Numbered from the stretch's first letter, positions 52,706 through 61,712 are shown. The stretch is 64,000 nt of DNA from Pseudomonas lundensis (GCF_001042985.1 NZ_JYKY01000018.1:41476-105475); one strand, 5' to 3'. The notes: generated by a model from the sequence alone, not told the origin. Translations and numbers: made by a program.

Positions 52706-53912
52706 TGGATGGAAGGAGGTTTCGTTAGCGAGCATATGTCGCGATAAGATTTCTTATGGCGTAGTACAGACAGGCGAACATGTCCCAGATGGAGTCCCTT
52801 GCCTTCGTGTGGCGGATCTACCAAATGGTAGAGTTGGGGCGATGGTAAAAACATCTGTAGCAATAAGTAACTCTTATAAAAGGACCCTTCTTCAGAACAG
52901 CGATATCGTTTTGGCCCTTCGCGGAGACATTGGCCTCGCCTGCCTAGTCAAGAATGAGTGGACCGGGATAAATATCACGAGGGGTATTGCAAGAATCTCT
53001 CCTGATAACTCTCAAATTTTGCCTGAATTTCTACTCTGGGAGCTGCGATCCCCCAGACTTAGAGGTGAGCTTTTGCGGAGAGCAGGAGGCTCCGCTCTCC
53101 AAGAGATATCTATAGGCGAGCTTAGATGTGTGACCGTACTGACCCCTCCTCTACCTGAGCAGGCGAAAATCGCCAAGATACTTTCTACTTGGGATCATGC
53201 CATCACCACCACCGAGCGACTGCTGGAAAACAGCCAGCAGCAGAAAAAGGCGTTGATGCAGCAGTTGCTTGGCAACCCTGGTAGTTCCACACAAGGATTG
53301 AAACCTAAGAATTTCAAACGAATTACCGATATCGCTGAGCGTATTCAAAGAAAATCTGATGGAGGTGGGCATCCGGTGCTGACCATCTCATCGCTAGGTG
53401 GATTTGTTCGCCAGGACGAAAAATACAGCCGCTTCATGGCTGGTAAGAGCGTTGAGAACTATATCCTGCTCAGGCAGGGAGAGTTTGCTTACAACAAAGG
53501 GAACTCAAAGACCTATGAATTTGGCTGCATATTTGACCTAGAGTCTTTCGAGACAGGTCTGGTGCCGCATGTGTACGTCTGCTTCAAGCTGAAACCCGGC
53601 CTCAGTCATCGTTATTTTAAATATTTATTTGAGGCTGACTACTTGAAACCGCAACTTGGTCAGCTGGTTAACACTGGCGTCCGCAATAATGGCCTGCTCA
53701 ATATCAAGCCCAGCGAGTTTATGAACACCAAGGTTCCAGTTCCAGCACTATCTGAGCAAGAACATATCGCCAGTGTACTACACACCGCCAGCAAGCAGAT
53801 CACCGACCTGGAACAGAAACTCGCCTGCCTTAAACAAGAGAAAAAGGCTCTGATGCAGCAACTGCTCACGGGAAAGCACCGGGTGAAGATAGATGAACAG
53901 GAGGTCGCCTGA
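52695..53912 (+). CDS. hsdS: type I specificity subunit HsdS
   Basis: 405 aa with two target-recognition domains (about 1-150 and 200-350), each ending in a conserved PLP.QEQ-like helix start (TPPLPEQAKIAKIL; VPALSEQEHIASVL) and coiled spacer helices, each with QQKKALMQQLL-like ends. The TRDs are AT-rich and divergent, as expected of diversifying DNA-reading domains. The two halves read the two parts of a split target site. Confidence 0.93.
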   Translation: MVPNGWKEVSLASICRDKISYGVVQTGEHVPDGVPCLRVADLPNGRVGAMVKTSVAISNSYKRTLLQNSDIVLALRGDIGLACLVKNEWTGINITRGIARISPDNSQILPEFLLWELRSPRLRGELLRRAGGSALQEISIGELRCVTVLTPPLPEQAKIAKILSTWDHAITTTERLLENSQQQKKALMQQLLGNPGSSTQGLKPKNFKRITDIAERIQRKSDGGGHPVLTISSLGGFVRQDEKYSRFMAGKSVENYILLRQGEFAYNKGNSKTYEFGCIFDLESFETGLVPHVYVCFKLKPGLSHRYFKYLFEADYLKPQLGQLVNTGVRNNGLLNIKPSEFMNTKVPVPALSEQEHIASVLHTASKQITDLEQKLACLKQEKKALMQQLLTGKHRVKIDEQEVA

Positions 53913-54748
53913 TGGCCAGAAAGCACCTTCCGTTTGTCATTGCCTACGACTTTGACGGCACCCTATCGCCAGGCAATATGCAGGAGTACGACTTTGTGCC
54001 CGCATTAGGCATTAAGCCCGCCGACTTCTGGCGCGAAGCAAAGACCATGGCTCAAGAGCAGCAGGCGGACGAAATTCTGGCTTATATGCGGCTGATGATC
54101 GAGAAAGCCCAATCTGCCCGAGTACCCGTGCGTAAAAAGGACTTCGCCGATTTTGGGGCACACATTCAATTATTTCCGGGTGTACAGGATTGGTTCAAAC
54201 GCATCACCGAATATGGCCGTGTTAAAGGTGTAAAGGTAGAGCATTTTATTATCTCGTCGGGGCTGCGCGAGATGATCGAAGGAACTCCAATCAACAAGTA
54301 TTTCAGCCGCGTCTATGCCTCGGGCTTTATGTACGACCATAACGACGTCGCACACTGGCCAGCATTGGCGGTGAACTACACCACCAAAACCCAGTATTTG
54401 TTCCGCATTAACAAGGGCAGCTTGGATGTACACGATAACTCAGTGATCAACAAGTTCGTCGAGCCAGCCGAACGGCCTGTGCCGTTCAGCAATATGGTGT
54501 TTATCGGCGATGGCGAGACCGACATTCCCTCCATGCGCCTGGTCAAGAATCAGGGCGGCCATTCGATTGCCGTGTACGGCAAGGGCAAACGCGGTGCCCG
54601 CGAAAAAGCACTCAAGCTGGTCAAGGAAGGGCGTACCAACCTGGCGACCACTGCCGATTACACTGATGGTTCGGCTATTGATCACGCCGTGAAGGCGATG
54701 ATCGACAAGGTGGTATCGGATCGCACAATCGCAGAGGCGAATGGCTGA
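53912..54748 (+). CDS. HAD-family hydrolase in the restriction operon
   Basis: 278 aa. HAD motif I YDFDGTLSPG (Asp nucleophile about 14), motif II FIISSGLREMI, motif III/IV NMVFIGDGETDIPSMR. A phosphatase fold with a helical cap; substrate unknown. The start overlaps the hsdS stop (TGATG). HAD genes recur between hsdS and hsdR in some type I loci, as I recall, so a defence-linked nucleotide or protein phosphatase role is possible. Confidence 0.83.
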   Translation: MARKHLPFVIAYDFDGTLSPGNMQEYDFVPALGIKPADFWREAKTMAQEQQADEILAYMRLMIEKAQSARVPVRKKDFADFGAHIQLFPGVQDWFKRITEYGRVKGVKVEHFIISSGLREMIEGTPINKYFSRVYASGFMYDHNDVAHWPALAVNYTTKTQYLFRINKGSLDVHDNSVINKFVEPAERPVPFSNMVFIGDGETDIPSMRLVKNQGGHSIAVYGKGKRGAREKALKLVKEGRTNLATTADYTDGSAIDHAVKAMIDKVVSDRTIAEANG

Positions 54749-54923
54749 TATGACATTAGCGACCTGATTTTCTATAGCACGGATGATGTTTTAACGCAGT
54801 TCACCCTGCGCGAAATGGATGTTCAAGCATGAGTGGGCCGATGACCCACATAGCAGTCAAATTCATAAGCTGATTGGTTTCCAGCAACAGCTGGCGGGCG
54901 GCTTGGAGAACTACAGCGGATGA
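54749..54923 (+). pseudogene. remnant of a small gene before hsdR
   Basis: One frame reads DISDLIFYSTDDVLTQFTLR-EMDVQA to a stop at about 54832, and another continues from ATG 54819 as HEWADDPHSSQIHKLIGFQQ-QLAGGLENYSG, ending at 54923 inside the hsdR start (ATGA). Joined across one frameshift they make a plausible small protein. The second half may still be translated as a 34-codon ORF coupled to hsdR. Confidence 0.4.
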
Positions 54924-57900
54924 TACCAACACCTAAATTTCAGGAAGAATACAGCGCGAAACTTCCGGCTCTGGCTCTGCTGTGCAACCTCGGCTGGCAG
55001 TTCCTCTCGCCCGAGCAGGCACTAACAGCAAGGAGCGGCAAGAGCGACGAGGTGGTTTTGCGTGATGTACTACGCGAGCAACTGAGCAAGCGACGTTTCT
55101 TGTTTGGCGGGAGTGAATACCCACTATCAGCCAAAGCCATCGACAACCTGATCAGTGAAATGTGCAGCCCGGCGCTTAACGAAGGGCTACAGGCTGCCAA
55201 TGAGCGGCTGTACAACCATTTGCTGTATGGCATCTCAGTGACAGAGTTCGTGGATGGCAAAAAAGCCAACCCTACCGTGGCGTTGATCGACTGGAACAAC
55301 CCCGCGAATAATAGCTTCATCTTCACCGAAGAGTTTCGCGTGCTGCGCAGCAGTGGTGTGGAGTCGCGGAGGCCGGATATTGTTTGCTTCGTCAACGGTA
55401 TTCCGCTGGCAGTAATTGAGGCCAAGCGTCCCGATAGCAATGCGCAGAAAGGCCCGACCATCGACGAAGGCGTTTCGCAGAGTTTGCGCAACCAGCGTCA
55501 CGACGAAATCCCAAGGCTATTCGCCTACAGCCAATTGTTGCTGTCGATCAATGGCAGCGACGGGCGCTACGCCACATGCGGCACGCCTGCGAAATTCTGG
55601 GCGGCTTGGCGTGAGGAAGATATCGCCACCGCAGAGTTGTATGCGCTGAAGAACCGCAAGCTGAGTGCCGCGGAGAAGGCCTCTATTTTTAGCCACCGCC
55701 CTCCCCGTGATCTGGACTGGTATGACACCCTGATCGCTGGCGGCGAGCTAGCGCTGACCGGCCAGGATCAGTTGCTTATCAGCCTGCTCTCTCCTGCCCG
55801 GCTGCTGGAGATTACTCGCTACTTCACCCTGTTCGATAAGAAGGCTGGCAAGATTGTTGCTCGCTATCAGCAGGTATTTGGCATCAAACGGCTGATCGAG
55901 CGAATTACCCACAAGCGCAAGGACGGTGGCCGCGAGGGCGGGGTGATCTGGCATACAACAGGCTCGGGCAAGTCATTCACCATGGTTTTTCTGAGCAAGG
56001 CGCTGATCCTGCATGACTTGCTCAAACAGTGTCGCATCGTGGTGGTCACCGACCGGGTCGATCTGGAAAACCAGCTGAGCAAGACTTTCGCCTCGGGCGG
56101 CGAACTGGCAGGCAAGAAGGATCGCGAGGCCGCGATGGCCACTTCCGGGACGCGCTTGGCCGAGCAGATCGGCAAGGGTAATGAGCGCATCATTTTCTCC
56201 CTAATCCAGAAGTTCAACAGCGCCACCAAGCTGCCGCAATGCGTGAACACTAGTGCTGACATCATCGTGCTGATCGATGAAGGTCACCGCAGCCAAGGCG
56301 GTGAAAACCATATCCGCATGAAACAGGCGCTGCCCAATGCGGCTTTTGTGGCGTTTACCGGCACGCCCCTGCTCAAAGACGACAAGACCACAAATAAGTT
56401 TGGTCCCATTGTGCATGCCTACACCATGCAGCGAGCAGTGGAGGATCAAGCGGTGACGCCGTTGCTCTATGAAGAGCGCATCCCCGATCTGGATGTGAAC
56501 GCGCGCGCTATCGATAGCTGGTTCGAGCGCATCACTGAAGGGCTGAGCGAGCAGCAGAAGGCCGATCTAAAGCGCAAGTTCGCCAAGAAAGGACAGATCT
56601 ACAGCACAGATGATCGAATTCGCTTGATTGCACTTGATATCGCCAACCACTTCGTGAAAAACATTGATGAAGGCCTCAAAGGGCAGTTGGCCTGTGACAG
56701 TAAGGCGTCGGCGATCAAGTACAAGCAATACCTGGACGAAGCGGGTCTTTTCGAAAGCGCTGTGGTGATGAGCCCACCGGATAGCCGCGAAGGCAACACC
56801 GAAGTGGATGAAGCTGCTTCACCGGAGGTAACTCAATGGTGGAAGAACAACGTTGGGAGCGCGGATGAGCAGGTCTACACCAAGCAGTTGATTGAGCGTT
56901 TCGATAAGGATGATTCGCTCAAGCTTTTGATCGTAGTGGACAAGCTGTTGACGGGCTTCGATGAGCCGAAGAATACCGTGCTTTACATCGATAAGCCGCT
57001 CAAGGAGCACAACCTGATTCAGGCCATTGCACGGGTCAACCGATTGCATCCCCTGAAGAAGTTCGGCCTGCTGATTGACTATCGCGGCATTCTTTCCGAG
57101 TTGGATACCACGATTCAGAAATATCAGGATTTGGCTTCACGCACTCAGGGTGGCTATGACATAAATGACATCGCCGGCCTCTACAGCCAGATGAGCAGCG
57201 AGTACAAACGGCTACCTCAACTGCACAAAATACTCTGGGCGATTTTTGCCGATGTGAAAAACAAAGGCGATATCGAACAGTTACGCCAGGTACTGGTACC
57301 CAAGATGCAAGAGCGCGACGGTGAGTTGGTGGATGTAAATCTCAAAGTGCGCGAGGACTTCTATGAGGCGCTAACCGAGTTCGCCAGTTGCCTGAAGGTT
57401 GCATTGCAATCAGCCTCTTTCTTCGAGGACACCAGCTTCAGTGACGCTGACCGCGCTCACTACAAGGAAACGCTCAAGCAGTTCTCCAGCCTACGCCAAA
57501 TGGCCAAACAGGATGCCGGTGAGACAGTAAACTATGACCAGTACGCCGAACAGGTGCGCAAGTTGCTGGATAAGCATGTAGTCGGCGTGGAGGTTAAAGA
57601 TCCGGGTGGTGTTTATGAAGTTGGCAAGATGGGGCAGCAAAAGCCTGAGCAGTGGAGTGAGGACAAGGTGCGCAACGAAACCGACATCATCAAGACCCGC
57701 GTGAGCAAGATGATTGAGCAGGAGCTACGTGATGACCCCTATGCCCAAGAAGCATTTTCTAAGCTGCTGCGCCAAGCCATTGAAGATGCCGCAAAGCTGT
57801 TCGATCATCCGCTCAAGCAGTACCTGCTATTCCACGAATTTGAGCAGCAGGTACAGGCGCGCAAGCTAGATGAACTGCCGGACGTATTGGCTGGTAACCG

Positions 57901-58195
57901 CCATGCCCAGGCTTACTTTGGTGTTTTCAAGAAAAGCCTTCCGGAAGCCCTGATCTCAGCCGATGAACAGGTACAGGGGCACTGGGTGAAGCTGGCTTTT
58001 AGCCTGGATGAAATGGTCATGACCTCTGTGGCCGAACATTCTATCAACCCACAGAACATTGAAAGCGATATCCGCAAGAAGTTGTTACCGCTGCTCTTCA
58101 AGGAGTGCAAGGCGGTGGGGGCCGGCATGGATCAGGCGAAGGCCATGGTTGAGTGGGTGGTGCAAATTACGCGGGTGGGCTTGTCCGGTCTATGA
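54920..58195 (+). CDS. hsdR: type I restriction endonuclease HsdR
   Basis: 1091 aa. Order: PD-(D/E)xK nuclease (RRPDIVCFVNGIPLAVIEAK, about 150-170), SF2 translocase with Walker A TTGSGKSFTMVF (about 346), DEAD-like DEGHRSQ (about 452), FTGTPLL, and the motif VI region QAIARVNRLHP; then a helical C-terminal domain for M2S contact. It translocates DNA from unmethylated target sites and cleaves at a distance. Complete and undisrupted. Confidence 0.96.
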   Translation: MIPTPKFQEEYSAKLPALALLCNLGWQFLSPEQALTARSGKSDEVVLRDVLREQLSKRRFLFGGSEYPLSAKAIDNLISEMCSPALNEGLQAANERLYNHLLYGISVTEFVDGKKANPTVALIDWNNPANNSFIFTEEFRVLRSSGVESRRPDIVCFVNGIPLAVIEAKRPDSNAQKGPTIDEGVSQSLRNQRHDEIPRLFAYSQLLLSINGSDGRYATCGTPAKFWAAWREEDIATAELYALKNRKLSAAEKASIFSHRPPRDLDWYDTLIAGGELALTGQDQLLISLLSPARLLEITRYFTLFDKKAGKIVARYQQVFGIKRLIERITHKRKDGGREGGVIWHTTGSGKSFTMVFLSKALILHDLLKQCRIVVVTDRVDLENQLSKTFASGGELAGKKDREAAMATSGTRLAEQIGKGNERIIFSLIQKFNSATKLPQCVNTSADIIVLIDEGHRSQGGENHIRMKQALPNAAFVAFTGTPLLKDDKTTNKFGPIVHAYTMQRAVEDQAVTPLLYEERIPDLDVNARAIDSWFERITEGLSEQQKADLKRKFAKKGQIYSTDDRIRLIALDIANHFVKNIDEGLKGQLACDSKASAIKYKQYLDEAGLFESAVVMSPPDSREGNTEVDEAASPEVTQWWKNNVGSADEQVYTKQLIERFDKDDSLKLLIVVDKLLTGFDEPKNTVLYIDKPLKEHNLIQAIARVNRLHPLKKFGLLIDYRGILSELDTTIQKYQDLASRTQGGYDINDIAGLYSQMSSEYKRLPQLHKILWAIFADVKNKGDIEQLRQVLVPKMQERDGELVDVNLKVREDFYEALTEFASCLKVALQSASFFEDTSFSDADRAHYKETLKQFSSLRQMAKQDAGETVNYDQYAEQVRKLLDKHVVGVEVKDPGGVYEVGKMGQQKPEQWSEDKVRNETDIIKTRVSKMIEQELRDDPYAQEAFSKLLRQAIEDAAKLFDHPLKQYLLFHEFEQQVQARKLDELPDVLAGNRHAQAYFGVFKKSLPEALISADEQVQGHWVKLAFSLDEMVMTSVAEHSINPQNIESDIRKKLLPLLFKECKAVGAGMDQAKAMVEWVVQITRVGLSGL

Positions 58196-58968
58196 GCGCT
58201 CCCATCGTTACGAATGCTCCATCTAGTCCACCAGGGCAAAGCCGGCTGAGCTTTTACTACGCCGATGAGTTGATACAGGTTGAGCGGGGCCCACGGGGGC
58301 GCGAGGTTTCGCGCATTCTGATCAAGGTCGATCCAGACTGCCGCGTGCGGGTTAGTGCACCGGCCGGCGCTAGCGATGAACAGGTATTGGGTGTACTGAA
58401 GCGGCGCGGCCGTTGGATTTATCAACAGCTTCGTGAGTTCCGCTCTCAGCTCACGCATGTCCGCCCGCGGCAGTACATCAGCGGAGAAAGCCACTACTAT
58501 TTGGGCAAGCAATATGTGCTTAAGGTCGTGGAGGCTCCTGATGAGCTGCAACAGGTGCGTCTATTGCGTGGCAAGCTGGAAGTGTCTGTCCGGATGAAGT
58601 CGGCTGGAAAGGTACGCGAGCTACTGCAAGCTTGGTACAAGACCCGCGCCCGAGAGGTTTTTGATCGACGTCTGGAGGCAGTCTTGCAGCAAGCCCTTTG
58701 GGTTTCTGGCAAGCCGCCACTGCGCATCCTCAGCATGCAAACGCAGTGGGGCAGTTGCTCCCCCGCCGGGCGCATCACGCTCAATCCCCACCTGGTTAAG
58801 GCGGCTAGTGAGTGCATTGACTATGTCATCCTGCATGAGCTTTGCCATATCGCGGAGCATAACCACAGCGAACGCTTTTACCGGCTAATGCAGCAAGTGA
58901 TGCCACAGTGGGAAAGCGTGAAAAAGCGGCTAGACGGTATGGCGGCTTCCTTACTCAACGGCGGTTGA
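58192..58968 (+). CDS. YgjP/DUF45-type zinc metalloprotease-like protein
   Basis: 258 aa from ATG 58192, overlapping the hsdR stop by four bases (ATGA). The C-terminal domain has the zinc-binding HELCHIAEHNHSERFY (His-Glu-x-x-His, third His downstream) and the WGSCSPAGRITLNPHL box of the DUF45 family. Such genes often follow hsdR. Proposed roles include processing or control of the restriction enzyme; not proven. Confidence 0.87.
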   Translation: MSAPIVTNAPSSPPGQSRLSFYYADELIQVERGPRGREVSRILIKVDPDCRVRVSAPAGASDEQVLGVLKRRGRWIYQQLREFRSQLTHVRPRQYISGESHYYLGKQYVLKVVEAPDELQQVRLLRGKLEVSVRMKSAGKVRELLQAWYKTRAREVFDRRLEAVLQQALWVSGKPPLRILSMQTQWGSCSPAGRITLNPHLVKAASECIDYVILHELCHIAEHNHSERFYRLMQQVMPQWESVKKRLDGMAASLLNGG

Positions 58969-59094
58969 TTTTGATCATACATGTGGATGCCGACTCTAGA
59001 ATTACTACTGACCAAAAGCAGCCTCCTAGTTAGTCGGCACTATTGATCCGATTTTTTGCCGCAAGATCAACTTTCTTGATAGAGACCATCGCTG

Positions 59095-60078
59095 ATGGAA
59101 GACAATTTTAAAAGCATGGAAAAGGGTGAGCTACACGTTCACTTAAATGGCCTCGTCAGTACGCGCCTAGTTATTGATTTACTCCAGCAGCAGGGAGCAG
59201 AAATTCCTGATAATTTCGATTTAGAAAGAGACCTCACCAGATTCACACCTTCCCCTGACCTTCAGACATATCTAAAGCCTTGGCAAGTTTTAAGGCTTAT
59301 TCCTCAAGGTCGCACAGCTCTCAATTTAATGGTTTTTAGCGCATTCGAAAACCTAGCAGCTCAGAATGTAAAGTTTGTCGAGTTACGGAGTAGCATAATT
59401 TATCTTGCACTCCTTAATAACGTCACAGTACCCGAGGCGCTCTTGTGGTTGACCGAAGAGATTTACAGTGCCTCATTAAAATACGGCATTAGGGGCGGGC
59501 TGATATTAACGATTTCACGCGGAGATTACGCGGCGGAACATCTACGCACCCTTTTAGCTGCTTACGCATCCATTGGTAAGCCCGAAATAATAGTGGGACT
59601 AGATCTAGCTGGCAACGAAGATACAGTATCTCCAACAGAGCTCCCTCAATTATATCGGAAAGCAAAATCTGATTTGGGATTAAAAATCACTATACACGCA
59701 GGGGAAACAGGCAATCCCCAAAACATTATAGAAGCTATAACTGAATTTGATGCTGATAGGATTGGACACGGTACAGCCGCATTCAAATCAACTAAAATCA
59801 TGGAATTGATGCACAAGCGCGATATATGTATAGAGGTATGCCCTATTAGCAACCGCCTAACAGGCGCTGTAAAATCAAGCGAGTCCCATCCTGTACGCGA
59901 ATTCATTAAATTCGGTGTACCATTCGTTATTTGTTCGGACAATCCGGCGATTCATGGTGCGAGCATTAGCGATGACTATAATGAGTTCTATAAAGAAACA
60001 GAAAACAGTGCCATCCTAGAGAACATGCTGACCTTACAAAAAAAATATAGCTTCATGGAAGATCAAAATGAAAATTAG
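59095..60078 (+). CDS. komA: adenosine-deaminase-like enzyme, KomA of a Kongming-type defence system
   Basis: 327 aa metal-dependent ADA fold: GELHVHLNG (His14, His16), GLDLAGNE (170-175), TIHAGET (His201, Glu204), RIGHGT (His225), CPISN, SDNPAIHG (Asp282). All metal and catalytic residues are present, but the usual SDDP is SDNP. In the Kongming system the homologue deaminates dAMP to dIMP, which phage kinases convert to dITP. Start ATG 59095; M8 is an alternative. AT-rich and unlike the restriction genes upstream. It overlaps the next gene by 11 bp. Confidence 0.85.
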   Translation: MEDNFKSMEKGELHVHLNGLVSTRLVIDLLQQQGAEIPDNFDLERDLTRFTPSPDLQTYLKPWQVLRLIPQGRTALNLMVFSAFENLAAQNVKFVELRSSIIYLALLNNVTVPEALLWLTEEIYSASLKYGIRGGLILTISRGDYAAEHLRTLLAAYASIGKPEIIVGLDLAGNEDTVSPTELPQLYRKAKSDLGLKITIHAGETGNPQNIIEAITEFDADRIGHGTAAFKSTKIMELMHKRDICIEVCPISNRLTGAVKSSESHPVREFIKFGVPFVICSDNPAIHGASISDDYNEFYKETENSAILENMLTLQKKYSFMEDQNEN

Positions 60079-60622
60079 ATTTGTTTCAAAAAACGACTTT
60101 AAAGTCCAAGAAGTCCAACAAATACTTCAAGATACAGGTGTAGAGGTCATTGCAGCCCGATACTCTATTGATGAAATCCAAACTGAGAATGTTGACAGTT
60201 TGGTCAGAGATAAATTACTGAAGGCTTTCAAGATAATAGGACACCCGGTATTCGTTGAGCATACCGGTCTGTATATTGAAAGTCTCAATGGCTTCCCTGG
60301 TGGATTAACACAGATTTTTTGGGACAAGCTTCAAGCTGACAAATTCTCGACCCTATTTGGTTCCGGGGAAAATATTAACTTGGTCGCAAAAACGATAATT
60401 GGATATTGCGACTCTATGAAAATCCATCTATTTGAAGGTGCAATAAAAGGCACAATATCTGCTGAGCCCCGAGGAAACAGAGACTTTCAGTGGGACTGTG
60501 TTTTTATTCCCGAAGGCTTTACTCAAACTTTCGCGGAAATGGGGGAAAGAAAAAACAACATATCGATGAGGCGTCTTGCATTCGATAAGTTTAAACAGTT
60601 TCTTAAATATGGAAATGTTTGA
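60068..60622 (+). CDS. komB: HAM1/ITPase-like protein, KomB dITP sensor candidate
   Basis: 184 aa of the noncanonical purine NTP pyrophosphatase fold: VSKNDFKVQEVQQIL at the N-terminus, LNGFPGGLTQIFW, FQWDCVFIPEG, TFAEMGERKNN. The catalytic Asp of the family's VEDTGL box is His65 (VEHTGL), and the SHR motif near the C-terminus reads SMR (166-168). Hydrolysis is therefore probably lost and nucleotide binding kept, as expected for a sensor. It ends with TGATG, overlapping komC by one base. Confidence 0.83.
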   Translation: MKIRFVSKNDFKVQEVQQILQDTGVEVIAARYSIDEIQTENVDSLVRDKLLKAFKIIGHPVFVEHTGLYIESLNGFPGGLTQIFWDKLQADKFSTLFGSGENINLVAKTIIGYCDSMKIHLFEGAIKGTISAEPRGNRDFQWDCVFIPEGFTQTFAEMGERKNNISMRRLAFDKFKQFLKYGNV

Positions 60623-61410
60623 TGGAACAGTTACTGTCATCTTTTAAGCAAGGTAACGTTATACTTTTCGTTGGTGCTGGAGTATCCACCAATCTGGGGC
60701 TTCCATCTTGGGGTGAACTGATCGACAAGATCGCTCAAGAATTAGGGTATGACCCTGAGATCTATAAGACATTTGGCGATCATTACGCCCTTGCCGAATA
60801 TTACCGAATCAAAAAAGGTAGTATTGGTCCCCTCCGAAGCTGGATGGACCGAAGCTGGCATGCTCCGACCATCAATATAGAATCGTCAAAAATCCATGAA
60901 CTGATTGCAAAAGCCAATTTTCCAATAATTTACACTACAAACTATGATCGATGGCTCGAAAACACATTCGACCACTTCCAAAAGCCATACACCAAAATAG
61001 CATCGGTATCTGACGTAACTAAGATAAGGCTTGGAAGCACTCAAATAATTAAGTTTCACGGAGACTTCGATGATGATACCTCGATAGTACTTGATGAAAC
61101 TAGTTATTTTGAAAGATTAGAATTCGAAACACCTCTAGATATTAAATTGCGATCGGACGTACTCGGCAAATCAGTGCTATTCATTGGGTACAGACTTGCC
61201 GATATAAATTTAAGGTTTCTATTCTACAAGCTATCCAAAATCTGGAAGGCCAACTGCAATAGTGAGGCACAGCCTCGGTCATACATTTTCTCACCTAGAC
61301 CAAACCCCGTCCAAGAAGCCATCCTTAACCAATGGGGAATAAACATGCTTTCCTCTCAGGTAGACTCCCAAGGAGATGCTCTCGCGGAATTTTTAGAGAA
61401 TTTTGTGTAA
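60622..61410 (+). CDS. komC: SIR2-family NADase, KomC effector candidate
   Basis: 262 aa from ATG 60622. SIR2_2-type domain: LFVGAGVSTNLGLPSW (GAG 18-20, Ser22), IYTTNYDRW (105-109), IIKFHGDFDD with catalytic His146, and VLFIGYRLADINLRFLF. In anti-phage systems such proteins hydrolyse NAD+ and halt the infected cell. No transmembrane part. With the two upstream genes it forms one tightly coupled operon (overlaps of 11 and 1 bp). Confidence 0.85.
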   Translation: MEQLLSSFKQGNVILFVGAGVSTNLGLPSWGELIDKIAQELGYDPEIYKTFGDHYALAEYYRIKKGSIGPLRSWMDRSWHAPTINIESSKIHELIAKANFPIIYTTNYDRWLENTFDHFQKPYTKIASVSDVTKIRLGSTQIIKFHGDFDDDTSIVLDETSYFERLEFETPLDIKLRSDVLGKSVLFIGYRLADINLRFLFYKLSKIWKANCNSEAQPRSYIFSPRPNPVQEAILNQWGINMLSSQVDSQGDALAEFLENFV

Positions 61411-61453
61411 CTCAAATGCAGCTTTACCAGCCTAAACTAAAGAAATTTACGAC

Positions 61454-61491
61454 TTCGGCCTGATTTTAGAGAAGGCTTTCAGCAGGCCGAA
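61454..61491. terminator. hairpin after the three-gene defence operon
   Basis: TTCGGCCTG (61454-61462) and CAGGCCGAA (61483-61491), nine pairs, 20-nt loop, 43 bp after the komC stop. No T-run. Confidence 0.5.
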
Positions 61492-61619
61492 AGTCTAAAA
61501 GCAGACTCTGCAATTTATTAGCCACATCGTTGCACTTTCTGTATCTCAGGGTAGTTTTAGGGGTAGAACAGGAAACTATCGTTTTTATCTAACTGTATTA
61601 AATGAAAAAAATCAGATTT

Positions 61620-61642
61620 TTCGACTCTTGGTGCCGGCACCA
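61620..61642 (+). repeat. attR, second copy of the 23-bp tRNA-Thr repeat
   Basis: Exact copy of 46399-46421. The following about 90 bp, including the terminator, also resemble the tRNA-Thr downstream region, with scattered mismatches. Confidence 0.9.
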
Positions 61643-61685
61643 CACAAGGTTCCACAGACAGCTAGCAAAGTCTCTGAAACCCCCG

Positions 61686-61712
61686 AAAAACCCGCCTTCT
61701 GGCGGGTTTTTT
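61686..61712 (+). terminator. duplicated tRNA-Thr terminator
   Basis: Same hairpin as 46465-46491, including the TTCT loop. It marks the junction with a second element. Confidence 0.88.

Noticed and set aside
59095..60078. RADAR system (RdrA/RdrB) as explanation for the adenosine deaminase
   Set aside because: RADAR needs a large AAA ATPase RdrA next to a much longer deaminase. Neither is present; the neighbours are HAM1-like and SIR2 genes.
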